Shown: piece by piece, positions 15,713 through 21,173 of the stretch
How positions within the stretch are numbered: the first letter of the stretch is position 1
Layout of the letters: each line of letters starts with the position of its first letter
From: JBOHWJ01 sp050736615
Lineage (GTDB): Bacteria > Desulfobacterota > Binatia > Binatales > Binataceae
Length of the DNA: 21,173 bases
Assembly (NCBI GenBank): GCA_050736615.1
Contig: JBOHWL010000221.1
Coordinates: forward strand, 1 to 21,173
Direction of reading: 5' to 3'
The notes under the pieces: model-generated
The model's input: only the letters and a program-made list of their open reading frames with translations
Database searches by the model: none
What the model was told of the DNA's origin: nothing
Position numbers and translations under genes: made by a program

Positions 15713-15728
15713 TGGCACAGGTGATGCT
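15713..15728 (+). promoter_or_regulatory. Predicted sigma-54 promoter toward the TerC gene
   Basis: TGGCACAGGTGATGCT has GG at 15714-15715 and GC at 15726-15727 with 10-nt spacing, a perfect TGGCAC and an ATGCT -12 box. The expected start is near 15739, about 450 nt before the terC ATG, so either the leader is long or an unannotated RNA starts here. Confidence 0.5.
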
Positions 15729-16191
15729 CCTTCGAGCACGGTCATGAAGCAACGGTTGCGCGAAATAGATTGGCGGAAGGAAGGTATCAGTCATTGGGCA
15801 ACACCATGACGGTCCACGTGTGCGCGGCCGGTCATCGTACGGTTGTTATTGACCGTCTCGCGGGGCAATGCCTTTGTACATTACATGCCGCCAGCAATCC
15901 TGTGGCTTGCGAGCGAAGGTATGCTGGTATACGGCGGCGATGGCGCGAAAGCTAATTCCGGTATGGGAGTGGTATTCGCCGATGTCAGCAAACTTGCCAC
16001 GATCGGCGAGCGACGAGAACGAAGCAGCCTCGTGAGCGGGAGGATTGCCGCTTCGAAGGGTCGGAAAAGAAGCTGTGGCCGGATGACTCGCCGCTCCCGC
16101 CTGCTCAAAGGGTATAACGGCGCAAAATAGATAGCGTCTTTCCCCACGAAAATCGCGAAAGCGGCGATCCTCGGGCGGGGGCCAATAACGA

Positions 16192-17751
16192 ATGGAATGG
16201 CTGACAGATCCGGCCATGTGGTTGGGTCTCGCGACTCTGATTCTGCTCGAGATCGTTCTCGGCATCGACAATCTCGTCTTTGTCGCAATCTTGTCGGACA
16301 AGCTGCCGTCCAGCCACCGCAACGCCGCCAGACGGATCGGCCTCGGTTTGGCGTTGCTGATCCGCCTGATGCTATTGGCGGGCGTGTTCTGGCTGACTAC
16401 GTTGACCCGGCCGCTCGTTTGGGCTTTCGGGCATGGATTTTCGGGACGCGATCTGATTCTGCTTGGCGGCGGGTTATTTCTGCTTTTGAAGGCAACCGTC
16501 GAAATTCATGAACGGTTGGAGGCTGAAACAGCCGACCACCGCGACGCCGTCGCGCAGGTGGGCTTCGCCTCCGTGGTGGCGCAAATTGTCGTGCTCGACG
16601 CGGTCTTCTCGGTCGATTCCATTCTGACCGCCGTCGGCATGACTAATCAGCTCGCGGTGATGATGGCGGCGGTGATCATCGCCATGGTGGTGATGCTCCT
16701 TGCGAGTGGGCCGCTTTCAGAATTCGTGAATGCCCATCCACCTCTGATCGTACTATGCCTCGGCTTCCTCCTGATGATTGGCTTGAGCCTGGTGGCGGAC
16801 GGCGTCGGCTTTCACATTCCCAAGGGTTATCTCTATGCCGCGATTGGATTTTCCGTCCTGATTGAAAGCTTCAATCAAATCGCTCTGCGTAACCGCCGCC
16901 GATTGTTGGCGCGCATACCGCGGCGGCAGCGGGTCGCGGAAACGGTCGTGCGCCTGCTCAGCGGCATAGCTCCGGCGGCGCCCGTTACCGGCCCCGACGA
17001 AAGCGCGCCGTTGCCCGGAGGCGGTGACGATGTGTTTGCACCCACTGAAAGGGAGATGATTTGCGGCGTCCTCGGCCTGGCTGAACGTAACATCGGTACA
17101 ATCATGACGCCGCGCCATCAGGTTTTATGGGTCGATCTCGACGATTCCGAGGAAAGAATTCTCGCCGCGATCCGGCGCAGTCCGCACGCGCAGCTTCTCG
17201 TTGGTCAGGGCTCAATCGATCATATCGTCGGTAGCGTGCGCAAACAGGACCTGCTTGATCTCCGCATCGATGGCAAGCCGCTGAACGTGCGTGCCGCGGC
17301 GCAGCCGCCGGTGGTGGTGTACGAGGGGGCATCGATCCTGAACACCGTCGAATTGTTCAAACGAAAGCCTGTCCATATGGCGGTGGTGGTCGGCGAGTAT
17401 GGCAGTTTGCAAGGCATCGTGACGCAGACGGATTTGCTTGAGGCGATCGCAGGCGACTTGCCGGATGCGCAAAGCGGCGATGAATCCGAATTCACGCGCC
17501 GCGACGATGGCTCATTCATCTTCGATGCCACCATTTCCATATACGACGTCAAAGATATTCTGGGCCTGGCGGAGCTGCCGCGCGGCGGCTATCACACCCT
17601 TGCAGGGTTCGTTTTGGACCGAATCGGGCAAATTCCGAGCGTGGAAGATGCCTTCAATTTCGGCGGCTGGCAGTTTCAGATCTTTGCGATGGATCGAATG
17701 CGTATCGTGAAGGTGCTGGCCATCCCGCTGGCGCCGCCCAGCGCAACCTAA
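16192..17751 (+). CDS. TerC-family membrane protein fused to CBS pair and CorC/HlyC domain (YoaE/YegH-like)
   Basis: A 519-residue inner-membrane protein. The TerC domain (about 1-230) has seven or so hydrophobic segments and the paired acidic motifs EIVLGIDNLVFVAILSDKLP (about 21-40) and VLDAVFSVDSILTAVGM (about 133-149), thought to bind or conduct metal ions. A linker leads to a CBS pair (about 290-425; IMTPRHQVLWVDL and VVVGEYGSLQGIVTQTDLLEAIAGDL are visible) and a C-terminal CorC/HlyC transporter-associated domain (about 430-515; GSFIFDATISIYDVKDIL...GGYHTLAGFVL). This order is that of E. coli YoaE/YegH. Members are linked to metal efflux and stress resistance, but the substrate is unproven. 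ATG 16192 has a G-rich ribosome site about 10 nt upstream. Confidence 0.9.
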   Translation: MEWLTDPAMWLGLATLILLEIVLGIDNLVFVAILSDKLPSSHRNAARRIGLGLALLIRLMLLAGVFWLTTLTRPLVWAFGHGFSGRDLILLGGGLFLLLKATVEIHERLEAETADHRDAVAQVGFASVVAQIVVLDAVFSVDSILTAVGMTNQLAVMMAAVIIAMVVMLLASGPLSEFVNAHPPLIVLCLGFLLMIGLSLVADGVGFHIPKGYLYAAIGFSVLIESFNQIALRNRRRLLARIPRRQRVAETVVRLLSGIAPAAPVTGPDESAPLPGGGDDVFAPTEREMICGVLGLAERNIGTIMTPRHQVLWVDLDDSEERILAAIRRSPHAQLLVGQGSIDHIVGSVRKQDLLDLRIDGKPLNVRAAAQPPVVVYEGASILNTVELFKRKPVHMAVVVGEYGSLQGIVTQTDLLEAIAGDLPDAQSGDESEFTRRDDGSFIFDATISIYDVKDILGLAELPRGGYHTLAGFVLDRIGQIPSVEDAFNFGGWQFQIFAMDRMRIVKVLAIPLAPPSAT

Positions 17752-17827
17752 GCTCTCAACGGCGACGAGCCGGATCGCTAAACCCAAGCCGCAATCACCG
17801 TTCCCACGGGGTAAAGCGCCACGCGCG

Positions 17828-17844
17828 CGTTGCGTTCCACCACG
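17828..17844. promoter_or_regulatory. Candidate enhancer site upstream of dps, near copy of the htpX palindrome
   Basis: On the minus strand the arms read CGTGGTG-gaa-CGCAACG, matching CGTGGCG-gaa-CGCCACG at 9568-9584 with two differences. The centre is about 114 bp before the predicted transcription start. The flanking GCGCG is also shared. Confidence 0.5.
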
Positions 17845-17923
17845 CCGATGAATGAGAACTCTGAGAAGAACCGCTCGTCTCCATGAAATAGCTAGTGTTT
17901 CCGGCCGATCATCCGCCGATATC

Positions 17924-17939
17924 TGGCACGCCCCCTGCT
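17924..17939 (+). promoter_or_regulatory. Predicted sigma-54 promoter of the dps group
   Basis: TGGCACGCCCCCTGCT matches the consensus TGGCACG-N4-TTGCW at every defined position but one (CTGCT). GG-N10-GC spacing is exact. Start expected near 17950. It is the best sigma-54 match in the window and faces the small gene at 18046 and dps at 18364. Confidence 0.62.
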
Positions 17940-18045
17940 TTATACAGTGCGAACACGGCACGATCTGAGATGAGCGGCGACGCGGCCGTTCCTCGCAATG
18001 CGATAAACCTCGCATTCCATAATGAACACAAGGAGACGGAGCACA

Positions 18046-18306
18046 ATGGCGTATGACGCGGACAGACAGACCTGCTTAGAGCGAGAGACTGCAATGCAAA
18101 CGACGCCTGCTCGGCGATTGCCCATATCGCTTCCCGAGTTGGCCAGTGATGAATGTACGGTCATTGCGCCTGAGCGTGTGGCGAATGCCGAGCTCAACTG
18201 GCAACGCGCACTTCCGAGGCTTGATGCCGACGAACGCATACCGGGCCACCTTCGTGAGCCTCACGTATGTGTTCGCACGCGTGCGGAAGCGCGGAAGGCC
18301 GCTTGA
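18046..18306 (+). CDS. Small protein of unknown function upstream of dps
   Basis: I do not recognise this 86-residue product (MAYDADRQTCLERETAM...). AAGGAG lies about 10 nt before ATG 18046; an in-frame ATG at 18022 would add eight residues, and ATG 18094 would shorten it. It has no membrane segment or signal peptide and two Cys (residues 10 and 37) plus one near the C-terminus in VCVRTR. It is the first frame after the predicted sigma-54 start and ends 57 bp before dps. It may be a genuine stress-induced small protein or simply leader DNA with an open frame. Confidence 0.4.
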   Translation: MAYDADRQTCLERETAMQTTPARRLPISLPELASDECTVIAPERVANAELNWQRALPRLDADERIPGHLREPHVCVRTRAEARKAA

Positions 18307-18363
18307 CTCGATTCTATGCGGAAGTAGAACGGCCTCAAGCGAATATGTAAAAGGAGCAAGCTG

Positions 18364-18882
18364 ATGTTGAATACTAAGTTGGCCGCTACGCAGTCAGCCA
18401 ATATTACTATCGCGCCGAGACTATTCAATGGTTTCTCGGTTCTGGCACGCAAGGAAACAATTGACCTCCTGAACCGGCGCCTGGCGGATTCGCTGGACCT
18501 GATGCTTCAGGCCAAACAGGTTCATTGGACCGTGCGCGGCCCTAACTTCCTCAGCCTGCATGAACTCTTCGACCGGATCGCGGCCGGATCGGGCGAAAAT
18601 GCGGACCACCTCGCCGAACGCGTCATGCAGCTTGGCGGGAAGGCCGAAGGCACTGCTCAGGTTGTGGTTCGTATTAGCCAGATCGCGCCTTACCCGATCG
18701 CGCTTTCGGATGGGGAAGAACATATAGAGCGGTTCACGGCCACATTGGGCAAGTATGCGGAGCTGATTCGCCTGGCCATCGATGAATGCGCGCATCGCGA
18801 CGACGCTGTAAGCGCGGACATCTTCACTGGGATCAGCCGCGCCGCGGAGAAGTGGCTGTGGATGGTCGAGGCACACAAGTAA
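18364..18882 (+). CDS. dps: Dps/ferritin-like DNA-protection protein
   Basis: A 172-residue Dps. It oxidises Fe(II) with hydrogen peroxide, stores iron in a dodecamer and shields DNA. The inter-subunit ferroxidase ligands are all present in HWTVRGPNFLSLHELFD...ADHLAERVMQLGG: H54, H66, D70, D81 and E85, matching E. coli H51, H63, D67, D78 and E82. The N-terminal arm of about 20 residues has only two basic residues (K5, R19), so DNA binding may be modest. AAGGAG lies 7 nt before ATG 18364. It follows the small gene at 18046 and precedes a zinc-ribbon-like gene 43 bp downstream. Upstream sigma-54 and enhancer-like elements suggest control by the NtrC-type regulator rather than only OxyR or sigma-S. 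Confidence 0.95.
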   Translation: MLNTKLAATQSANITIAPRLFNGFSVLARKETIDLLNRRLADSLDLMLQAKQVHWTVRGPNFLSLHELFDRIAAGSGENADHLAERVMQLGGKAEGTAQVVVRISQIAPYPIALSDGEEHIERFTATLGKYAELIRLAIDECAHRDDAVSADIFTGISRAAEKWLWMVEAHK

Positions 18883-18884
18883 CG

Positions 18885-18898
18885 GCGCCAAGTGGCGC
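18885..18898. repeat. Small hairpin between dps and the next gene
   Basis: GCGCC-AAGT-GGCGC forms a 5-bp stem with a tetraloop just after the dps stop. It is followed by AATAAAAAAG, i.e. A residues rather than T on the coding strand, so it is not a normal terminator for dps. It could be an mRNA 3'-stabilising hairpin that allows unequal expression of the downstream gene. Confidence 0.35.
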
Positions 18899-18925
18899 AA
18901 TAAAAAAGTGGGAGTGAAAAACGCT

Positions 18926-19210
18926 ATGAAGATCGCGGCAAGCCGGCGTTCAATTAAAAGGTCCGAAATCGGCGAGGTCGTCTACCAAACGATATGTGAA
19001 AACCCCGGTTGCGGATTCGGGTTCGATCTGACGATTACGCGTGCGAACGTCGGGATTCTAGGGCGCCGGCTCTCCTGCCCGCGCTGCCGAAGGCCGGGGG
19101 GCATGCTCAAGCGTGATCGTCGGCTGGGTGATCGCACGTTTTCGTCGAGGCTTCAGTTCCATGACGGAAGGATGCGTGAAGGCACCGGTGGTTCCGATGG
19201 CGCGGCTTAG
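18926..19210 (+). CDS. Small zinc-ribbon-like protein, unknown function
   Basis: A 94-residue basic protein from ATG 18926, with GGGAG about 11 nt upstream; a GTG at 18908 is an alternative start. A Cys pair in CENPGC and a second in CPRC, about 30 residues apart, form a C-x4-C...C-x2-C pattern suggesting a zinc ribbon. The N-terminal SRRSIKRSEIGEVVYQTICENPGCGF and the basic C-terminus could contact nucleic acid. I recognise no named family. It lies directly after dps and is probably co-transcribed. The last part overlaps an alternative start of the next frame. Confidence 0.55.
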   Translation: MKIAASRRSIKRSEIGEVVYQTICENPGCGFGFDLTITRANVGILGRRLSCPRCRRPGGMLKRDRRLGDRTFSSRLQFHDGRMREGTGGSDGAA

Positions 19211-19250
19211 CGCAAACCGCCTGATTTGCCGTTACGCAGTTTTGAACAGC

Positions 19251-19619
19251 ATGGCAAGGACTTATCCGAAGATCAAAAGGGCGCTTCTGTTGCTATATAG
19301 GGCCGCACTGGGAGGCATCGGGGTCGTGCTGATATTGCTCGGCTTTGCACTTTTGTTAGTGCCGATGCTCGGCATCCTGCTCCTGTGGATCGGTGTTGTC
19401 ACAGTGGCCGGCGGCAATTGGAGCGCGGAATCCGAACGTACGATCGTTGTGCCCGCCGAGGCAGCGGAAACCACCGGCGTGATAGTCCGCCTACCTGATG
19501 CCATACGGGCCGGAGTTGGAGCATTCGGAATGGCGGTGACGCGTACCGTCAGCGTATCCGAAAAGCCACGAAAGAGCTCAGCCACAGTAACCGCAAGGGC
19601 GGCGAAGCAGGCGGGCTAA
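19251..19619 (+). CDS. Small two-helix membrane protein, possibly a divergent PGPGW-like paralogue
   Basis: Starting at ATG 19251 it has 122 residues: a basic start (MARTYPKIKR), two hydrophobic segments (about 11-33 and 35-54) separated by a Pro-containing turn (LLLVPMLGIL), then a Ser/Thr/Ala/Val-rich tail without further helices and a basic end. The hairpin VVLILLGFALLLVPMLGILLL resembles in layout the VVLLGIVMLVAPGPGFVTIAL of the protein at 11145-11531, but lacks the PGPG signature. No good ribosome site precedes 19251; in-frame ATG 19197 or GTG 19113 would overlap the previous gene and might be translationally coupled. Function unknown. Confidence 0.55.
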   Translation: MARTYPKIKRALLLLYRAALGGIGVVLILLGFALLLVPMLGILLLWIGVVTVAGGNWSAESERTIVVPAEAAETTGVIVRLPDAIRAGVGAFGMAVTRTVSVSEKPRKSSATVTARAAKQAG

Positions 19620-19744
19620 GACGCTGCTCTTGCCGCCGCGGCTCGACCAAAGTCATCACCCAGGTCATCACCGGGCCATATTCCGGCCACGCGCACAACT
19701 TGCGCGTGGCCGCCCGCCACACCTCGGCGGACGGAGTGGTTGTT
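19620..19744. other. Spacer with direct repeat and strong palindrome
   Basis: GTCATCACC is repeated at 19652-19660 and 19664-19672 (12-bp period), followed directly by the 11-bp inverted repeat at 19684-19712. No sigma-54-type element of acceptable quality was found. Confidence 0.45.
19684..19712. repeat. Perfect 11-bp inverted repeat with 7-nt loop
   Basis: CGGCCACGCGC (19684-19694) and GCGCGTGGCCG (19702-19712) pair perfectly around ACAACTT. It is very GC-rich and would form a stable RNA hairpin. No T-run follows on either strand. It could block or slow transcription between the membrane-protein genes, or be a protein-binding operator. Confidence 0.6.
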
Positions 19745-20020
19745 ATGAACTTGTTTTCATCGCTCAATCGCGGCTTGTTTCAATCTTCCAATTACGAAGA
19801 TTTCTCGCTCGCGAGGGCTCGCCTGGCGAGCGTGATGAAGCAGCTATGGCGCGCCCAAGGCCTGGCAACGCTCGTGACGTTTTTCACGGGCATCATGGTC
19901 GGCTTGCTGATTCCATCGAGCGATTGGCCGCTCATTATCGCGATGATTTTAACTGGCGCCGTGCTGCACAGGCTCATGGGCGGGATCGGCAAACAATCTC
20001 CGGTGATTCAGGAGCGCTAA
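19745..20020 (+). CDS. Small two-helix membrane protein, unknown function
   Basis: From ATG 19745 (GGAG 8 nt upstream) the product has 91 residues: a soluble N-terminal part (about 1-37) with a basic amphipathic stretch, two hydrophobic segments (about 38-56 and 61-77) joined by a short PSSDW turn, and a polar tail. Upstream in-frame codons to 19700 exist but would run through the palindrome. I recognise no family. It ends 41 bp before the site-2 protease gene on the same strand, so the two may be co-transcribed. Confidence 0.55.
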   Translation: MNLFSSLNRGLFQSSNYEDFSLARARLASVMKQLWRAQGLATLVTFFTGIMVGLLIPSSDWPLIIAMILTGAVLHRLMGGIGKQSPVIQER

Positions 20021-20061
20021 CCGGATCACATGCTCTTTCAAGTTAAGGAGTTGAATCAACC

Positions 20062-21173
20062 ATGTCATTCAAACGAAGTTCGGGAATCGATCTTTTTCGC
20101 GTCGCGGGTGTTCAGATCGCGGTGGACTTTTCCTGGCTAATCATCTTCGCGCTGGTGTTCTGGAGTTTGACGGCGGGATATTTTCCGAAACTTCATCCGG
20201 GTTATCCCTGGCCGGAATATCTCGCGGTAGGACTGGGTGCGACTCTGCTTTTCTTCGGGTCGGTGCTGGTCCATGAGCTTTCTCACGCGATGGTTGCGAA
20301 TCGCCTTGGTCAGACCGTCCGCCGTATCTCGCTTTTTATCTTCGGCGGCATGGCGGAGATGGACGCCCAGCCCGCGAGCCCTCGTCATGAACTGTTCATT
20401 GCCGGTGTTGGACCGCTGACCAGTCTGGTACTTGGAGGTTTGTTCTGGTCGGTAGCGCAAGTAGTCCCGCTACATTCGAACTGGCCGATGTGGGCCTCTG
20501 TTTTCGAATACCTGGGCTTCATCAATATCGCACTGGCGGTCTTCAATCTGCTGCCAGGCTTCCCGCTCGATGGCGGCAGGATCCTGAGAGCGGCCCTATG
20601 GGCGCGATGGAACGACTTTGTTAAAGCCACGGCGCACGCCGCCGACTGGGGCCGCGGGATCGCTTACGGACTGATCGCGCTGGGCGCCGTCGAGATCTTC
20701 TTTGGTTCTCTGATGGGCGGCCTGTGGCTCATTTTCATCGCCCTTTTTCTCAAAAGCGCCGCCGAGGCCAGTTACCAAAGCGTTATCAGCGACCGGCTGC
20801 TTGGCCGCGTTCAAGTGAAGCGGATGATGGCGGCGCGCCCCGTAACGATCGACAGTGAGCTTTCCGTCGCGCGAGCGATTGACGAATACTTCTTGCGATA
20901 CGGCTACGGCGGGTTCCCCGTTATGAGCGATGGGCGTGCGGTAGGGCTAATATCACTGGGCGATATCAGGAAATGTTCGCCCGATGCACGGGTGGATGGC
21001 GCGGTGCGGGACTTCATGCGTCACCTCGACCCGGCGATTTGCATCGCCCCTGACGCAACTGTTGCTGAAGCACTGCGGCAGATGGCACCGGCGGATGCTG
21101 GCCGGCTGCTGGTCATGGAAGGCGAAGTATTGGCCGGATTGATCAGTCGTTCCGCGATAGCACGCTACTTGCT
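20062..21173 (+). CDS. Site-2 protease family protein (M50B) with C-terminal CBS domains, partial
   Basis: The frame stays open to the right edge, giving 370 residues without a stop. Hydrophobic segments surround HELSH (H71, E72, H75), the zinc protease motif. NLLPGFPLDGGR (162-173) supplies the second metal-binding motif with its Asp. A further hydrophobic region (about 192-232) is followed by a CBS pair: VKRMMAARPVTIDSELSVARAIDEYF (about 252 onward) and a second starting around VRDFMRHLDPAICIAPDATVAEAL. This is the SpoIVFB-like CBS-containing subgroup, intramembrane proteases that may be gated by adenine nucleotides. TAAGGAG lies 11 nt before ATG 20062. The missing C-terminus is probably short, since the second CBS is nearly complete. 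The substrate is unknown; an anti-sigma factor or membrane stress protein would fit. Confidence 0.9.
   Translation, partial: MSFKRSSGIDLFRVAGVQIAVDFSWLIIFALVFWSLTAGYFPKLHPGYPWPEYLAVGLGATLLFFGSVLVHELSHAMVANRLGQTVRRISLFIFGGMAEMDAQPASPRHELFIAGVGPLTSLVLGGLFWSVAQVVPLHSNWPMWASVFEYLGFINIALAVFNLLPGFPLDGGRILRAALWARWNDFVKATAHAADWGRGIAYGLIALGAVEIFFGSLMGGLWLIFIALFLKSAAEASYQSVISDRLLGRVQVKRMMAARPVTIDSELSVARAIDEYFLRYGYGGFPVMSDGRAVGLISLGDIRKCSPDARVDGAVRDFMRHLDPAICIAPDATVAEALRQMAPADAGRLLVMEGEVLAGLISRSAIARYL

Larger units (their letters stand above)
15471..16191. other. Divergent manC-terC region, 720 bp, with paired sigma-54 promoters and a long untranslated stretch
   Basis: I find no convincing gene. One 95-codon frame (15843-16130, +) opens with TTG, lacks a ribosome site and turns into a basic low-information tail; minus-strand frames here are Arg/Pro-rich antisense noise. 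Control signals are the divergent sigma-54-type elements at 15502-15517 (-) and 15713-15728 (+) and the near-palindrome between them (15641-15656). The roughly 450 nt from 15740 to 16191 would form a long terC leader or encode a small RNA. Confidence 0.5.
17752..18045. other. Regulatory region upstream of the dps group
   Basis: No gene is seen. It contains the sigma-54-type promoter (17924-17939), the palindrome related to that of htpX (17828-17844) and a second smaller palindrome CCGT-tccc-ACGG (17798-17809) about 33 bp before it. Confidence 0.5.

Noticed and set aside
15843..16130. 95-codon + strand frame in the manC-terC gap
   Set aside because: TTG start without ribosome site; the second half is a basic low-information sequence and no family is recognisable. 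Retained only as part of the gap description.
1..21173. CRISPR arrays, tRNA or rRNA genes, integrase and attachment sites
   Set aside because: No regularly spaced repeats, cloverleaf, rRNA segments or recombinase genes were found.

Overview
The window reads as an accessory stress and energy-metabolism region of a Gram-negative bacterium, with G+C in the high fifties by eye. A homodimeric-type pyruvate dehydrogenase E1 (AceE), a sigma-54 activator with its kinase, a YoaE/YegH-type TerC protein, HtpX, Dps and inner-membrane proteins fit Pseudomonadota or a neighbouring phylum. No rRNA or tRNA is present and the sequence does not fix the genus.

Layout. 1-536: gene-free leader holding a MITE-like element (164-421) with 16-bp terminal inverted repeats. 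537-2351 (+): GH15 glucoamylase/trehalase-like enzyme. 2532-3986 (-): phospholipase D/cardiolipin-synthase-like protein. 4200-8260 (+): aceE and a dihydrolipoamide acyltransferase (E2) gene, with no E3 gene here. 8551-9030 (-): universal stress protein. 9686-10991 (+): HtpX protease and a small acidic exported protein. 11145-11531 (+): PGPGW-type membrane protein, tail-to-tail with 11495-15470 (-): NtrC-family regulator, its sensor kinase, and a mannose-1-phosphate guanylyltransferase-like enzyme. 16192-17751 (+): TerC-CBS-CorC protein. 18046-20020 (+): small unknown protein, Dps, a zinc-ribbon-like protein and two small membrane proteins. 20062 to the right edge (+): site-2 protease with CBS domains, cut by the window end.

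The main result is a probable local sigma-54 regulon. Reading intergenic DNA on both strands for GG-N10-GC elements gives close -24/-12 matches, correctly oriented, before usp (9283-9268, -), htpX (9647-9662, +), the manC-like gene (15517-15502, -), the TerC gene (15713-15728, +) and the dps group (17924-17939, +), with a weaker one before the PGPGW gene (11064-11079, +). The window also encodes a sigma-54-dependent response regulator and its kinase. Upstream of the htpX and dps promoters lies a shared palindrome (CGTGGCG-gaa-CGCCACG and a near copy on the other strand; 21 of 25 positions agree), a good candidate for the regulator's enhancer site. A related palindrome sits between the divergent manC and terC promoters. 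The GH15, PLD and aceE genes show no such promoter.

Inferred model: an envelope or redox signal sensed by the kinase activates the NtrC-type protein, which switches on membrane proteolysis (HtpX), nucleoid and iron protection (Dps), a universal stress protein, a TerC-type transporter and sugar-nucleotide synthesis. PDH E1/E2, GH15 and PLD genes alongside would adjust carbon flow and membrane lipids. The gene families are secure; the regulon is a prediction from sequence patterns.
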